From Prostheceraeus crozeri (lineage: Eukaryota; Platyhelminthes; Polycladida; Euryleptidae): DNA of 64,000 nt. The position numbers and the translations under genes were made by a program. Location: contig CAJQUW010007294.1 of the NCBI GenBank assembly GCA_907163375.1, positions 1 through 64,000 on the forward strand, read 5' to 3'. This document shows, piece by piece, positions 63,001 to 64,000 of the stretch. The notes below the pieces were generated by a model that did not search any database, was not told the origin of the DNA, and worked only from the letters and a program-made list of their open reading frames with translations. The number at the start of each line of letters is the position of its first letter. The stretch's first letter is position 1.

Positions 63001-64000
63001 TATCTACAGATAGATGTATTAATACTAGCTGATCTTTTTGAAAACTTTCGTGATATGTGTTTAGAATATTGCGGAATAGATCCATGTTATTGTTATTCTA
63101 CACCAGGTTTAACATGGCTAGCAGGATTAAAACATACTGGAGTTAAACTTAAACATTATAAAGAAAATACATATGATAAATTATTATTTTTTGAATCTGG
63201 AATTAGAGGTGGAGTTTCATCAGTTTTAGGTAATAGATATGTTAAATGTTATAATAAGAAAGTAAATCCACAAGAATATGGAATAATGAAACCTTTATCT
63301 CCAGAAGAAAAAGAAAAAATATTAGAAATTTTTCGAACGAAACGAGAAGGAGTAGAACGTGAAAAAGCAATTGATGAATTCATGAGAGAAAACTATTTGT
63401 TATATTATGATTTTAATAGCTTATATTCTTCTTGCATGATACAAGAATTACCAACAGGTGAGATGACATGGTGTAATAATCTTGATTATCAAAAAACATA
63501 TGATGGAAATCGTAATTCTGGTTATATATATGAAGTTGATTTAGTATACCCTGATTATATAAAAGAAGCAACAAAATATTATCCTTTCTGTCCAGAAAAC
63601 AAAATTCCCAATATAGAAGATTTTTCAGATTATCAAAAATCTATAATTCCGAAAAAATACAGACCAACAAAAAAACTTATGTTAACACAAGGTAATAAAG
63701 GAAAGTATGTTGTTGAAGGAAGAATGCTAGATTGGTATTTAGATCATGGCATGATTCTCACCAAAATACATCGAAAACTAGAGTATAGAAAATCTAAATG
63801 GTTAAAAAATTATATAGAGTTCAATATTGAAAAACGTAAAATAGCTAAAAGAAATAAAGATGATTTTGGAAACGTTTTCTTCAAATTAATGAATAATGCA
63901 TTTTATGGCAAGACTTTAGAAAATGTGCGTAATAGACAAAATATTGAAATAGTTTATGATAGAGATAGATTTCAAAATTTAACAAGGAAACCTACATATA
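60094..64000 (+). CDS. Protein-primed DNA polymerase B, 3' part outside the window
   Basis: Open for 1302 codons to the window edge. Start at 60094 in the AAAAAATG context. N-terminal C2H2 finger FYCVLCEKKLQTKRSYQSHL (about 4-23), then the INIKNEDDYCFLWSIIAHLHP region usual before metazoan Polinton PolB. A coiled coil (about 400-520) and a second finger from C563 follow. Exonuclease motifs: YCDFEAY (D617), YNGSKYDFH (N804, D809), YLQIDVLILADLF (Y970, D974). Between them lies CYYCGKCF..DHDHLNGLYRGAAHNSCN (746-785), a zinc/HNH-like insert of this family. Polymerase motif A is YDFNSLYSS (D1106), motif B NNAFYGKTLENVRN (about Y1271); motif C must lie beyond 64000. It replicates the element from a protein primer. 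Confidence 0.95.
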   Translation, partial: MKKFYCVLCEKKLQTKRSYQSHLQSKMHLQNVERVDEGNILKLNSYKNYLETLPTDIKVKKMFDDYSHSEYKKIFNSEDEAVTDIKYLFSDTDEFNEIDEFDEAVTDIKYLFNESVELVEYNETDKTFSDILTNFYNIFKKSFKCYMNVEVLYTKNGPDGIPEEIIQGHFTNSQEIHNVNDIQPIFESMILKLENCIIEAQLRESGWRFVKIISKKIVIDKYKNNTGGSYVPLPFSSPQLINIKNEDDYCFLWSIIAHLHPAKYHKERLSHYNKEEYISEFDLSDGLDEFPYDYNRLLKFHKKNKNLIEVNVFELNVNYVSIGKITPLYSDSKKFYLNNKNLCQSEIVYNDRGNYMHHNIFYQGNIICTEKFELVKTLPPIMINHNNYKGRTDDYNYKYSSLSSEYQQKLENLNESLQKCKIDYQQQTKMLLQEYHHKYQNKIETIQKLNEENNKKLNNKELNNEENKELNECLKKCLQQYKEQYDKEYIYQLQILNQNYYQNTFNLTKEINETHEIYKDEFVKLEQSKQPAQANILYYQGHFILCKDVSIFTKTSDNKNFPCLQCMTSFRTLEEMNRHLENCQQNEAVQNTFPKDDYLEYNKWYFKNKVPFTIYCDFEAYNVNMTQNQTESSRASPDSENYNSENYNSENYNSEKSAPGKSSTEQSKEKYLFEQKPLCWGMYIHSNYPELFKSEYLQYYGEDSSEMFTKKVEELQGRFSQLLETNKPMIPLTDEERKEFYDEINCYYCGKCFINKYKTGRGRYIDKVKDHDHLNGLYRGAAHNSCNLNANKFKYNFVPLYFYNGSKYDFHLVMKDLFSSEKLQQQKINVLCKQEEEYFSMQLGCIRILDAFRFFTPYSLDVMGKTLKPEQCKILNKYNLKPLKGIFPYEYIACGSQSKTDITGDKTCGSQSKTDFDSVNKIMEEEQLPPINKFKSTLKQSQLSEEDYAEAEKNWRELNCKTMYDYTMKYLQIDVLILADLFENFRDMCLEYCGIDPCYCYSTPGLTWLAGLKHTGVKLKHYKENTYDKLLFFESGIRGGVSSVLGNRYVKCYNKKVNPQEYGIMKPLSPEEKEKILEIFRTKREGVEREKAIDEFMRENYLLYYDFNSLYSSCMIQELPTGEMTWCNNLDYQKTYDGNRNSGYIYEVDLVYPDYIKEATKYYPFCPENKIPNIEDFSDYQKSIIPKKYRPTKKLMLTQGNKGKYVVEGRMLDWYLDHGMILTKIHRKLEYRKSKWLKNYIEFNIEKRKIAKRNKDDFGNVFFKLMNNAFYGKTLENVRNRQNIEIVYDRDRFQNLTRKPTY

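Larger units (their letters stand above)
48857..64000. mobile_element. Polinton/adintovirus-like element (right end outside the window)
   Basis: Carries PolB, retroviral-type integrase, double-jelly-roll capsid protein, packaging ATPase and adenovirus-type protease, the defining set of Polintons. The probable left end is AGTAATGGAC at 48857, as Polinton ends start with AG; ACCGTT before it is a candidate 6-bp target duplication. Neither can be checked because the right end is not in the window. No break is seen in the genes of the visible part, so it looks whole and fairly young. It is much more AT-rich than the host DNA. Confidence 0.9.

Noticed and set aside
48857-64000. Free virus genome or virophage contaminant
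   Set aside because: Integrase, a plausible AG-end and continuity with host DNA favour an integrated Polinton; a misjoined contig cannot be fully excluded without reads.

Overview
This is metazoan nuclear DNA, probably from an invertebrate. The evidence is spliced immunoglobulin-like (Ig) exons with GT-AG borders, L2/CR1-type LINEs, a piggyBac element with its own intron, a tRNA-derived SINE and a metazoan-type Polinton. No bacterial operons, rRNA or CRISPR are present, and I cannot name the phylum.

Layout. (1) 1-8.9 kb: accessory DNA with an inverted-repeat element carrying a long G tract, a decayed L2-like LINE (about 2.5-5.9 kb) and a SINE. (2) 8.94-44.09 kb: a host gene on the + strand with Ig-like exons at 8941-9278, 43673-43859 and 43917-44087. 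Their phases fit, so the sequence suggests one intron of about 34.4 kb. That intron holds decayed Ig-exon copies, a piggyBac element (10731-14676) with a Tc1 remnant inside it, and a nest of insertions on the minus strand. LINE A is split by LINE B, which has a 23-bp target duplication. LINE B is split by a 22.45-kb element (19335-41784) that is almost entirely one palindrome. The palindrome's left arm carries two extra inserts, a satellite of about 710 bp x 8.3 and a 0.94-kb LINE. The right arm preserves the matching empty sites. (3) 44.1-48.86 kb: non-coding DNA with a MITE and LINE remnants. (4) 48.86 kb to the window end: a very AT-rich Polinton/adintovirus-like element, cut off by the window edge. 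It looks whole as far as it can be seen.

The Polinton genes in order are: a small membrane protein, an unknown 232-aa protein, a 113-bp tandem repeat, an adenovirus-type protease, and (on the minus strand) a phospholipase A2-integrase fusion, a pX/pVI-like protein, the major capsid protein, a second minor-virion-like protein, a 57-aa basic protein and a fibre-like coiled coil. The + strand then resumes with a zinc-finger protein, a packaging ATPase and the start of protein-primed PolB. Together they give replication (PolB), integration, capsid maturation (protease), capsid and DNA packaging.

Most notable: small hairpins with AAA/GAA-type loops lie just after the stop codons of most Polinton genes, like an RNA 3'-end code. 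Related GC-rich hairpins also sit inside two coding regions and encode the same SSRASP peptide. The integrase carries a parvovirus-like PLA2 domain. The giant palindromic element, with exact ends and its own promoter-like modules, matches no family I recognise.
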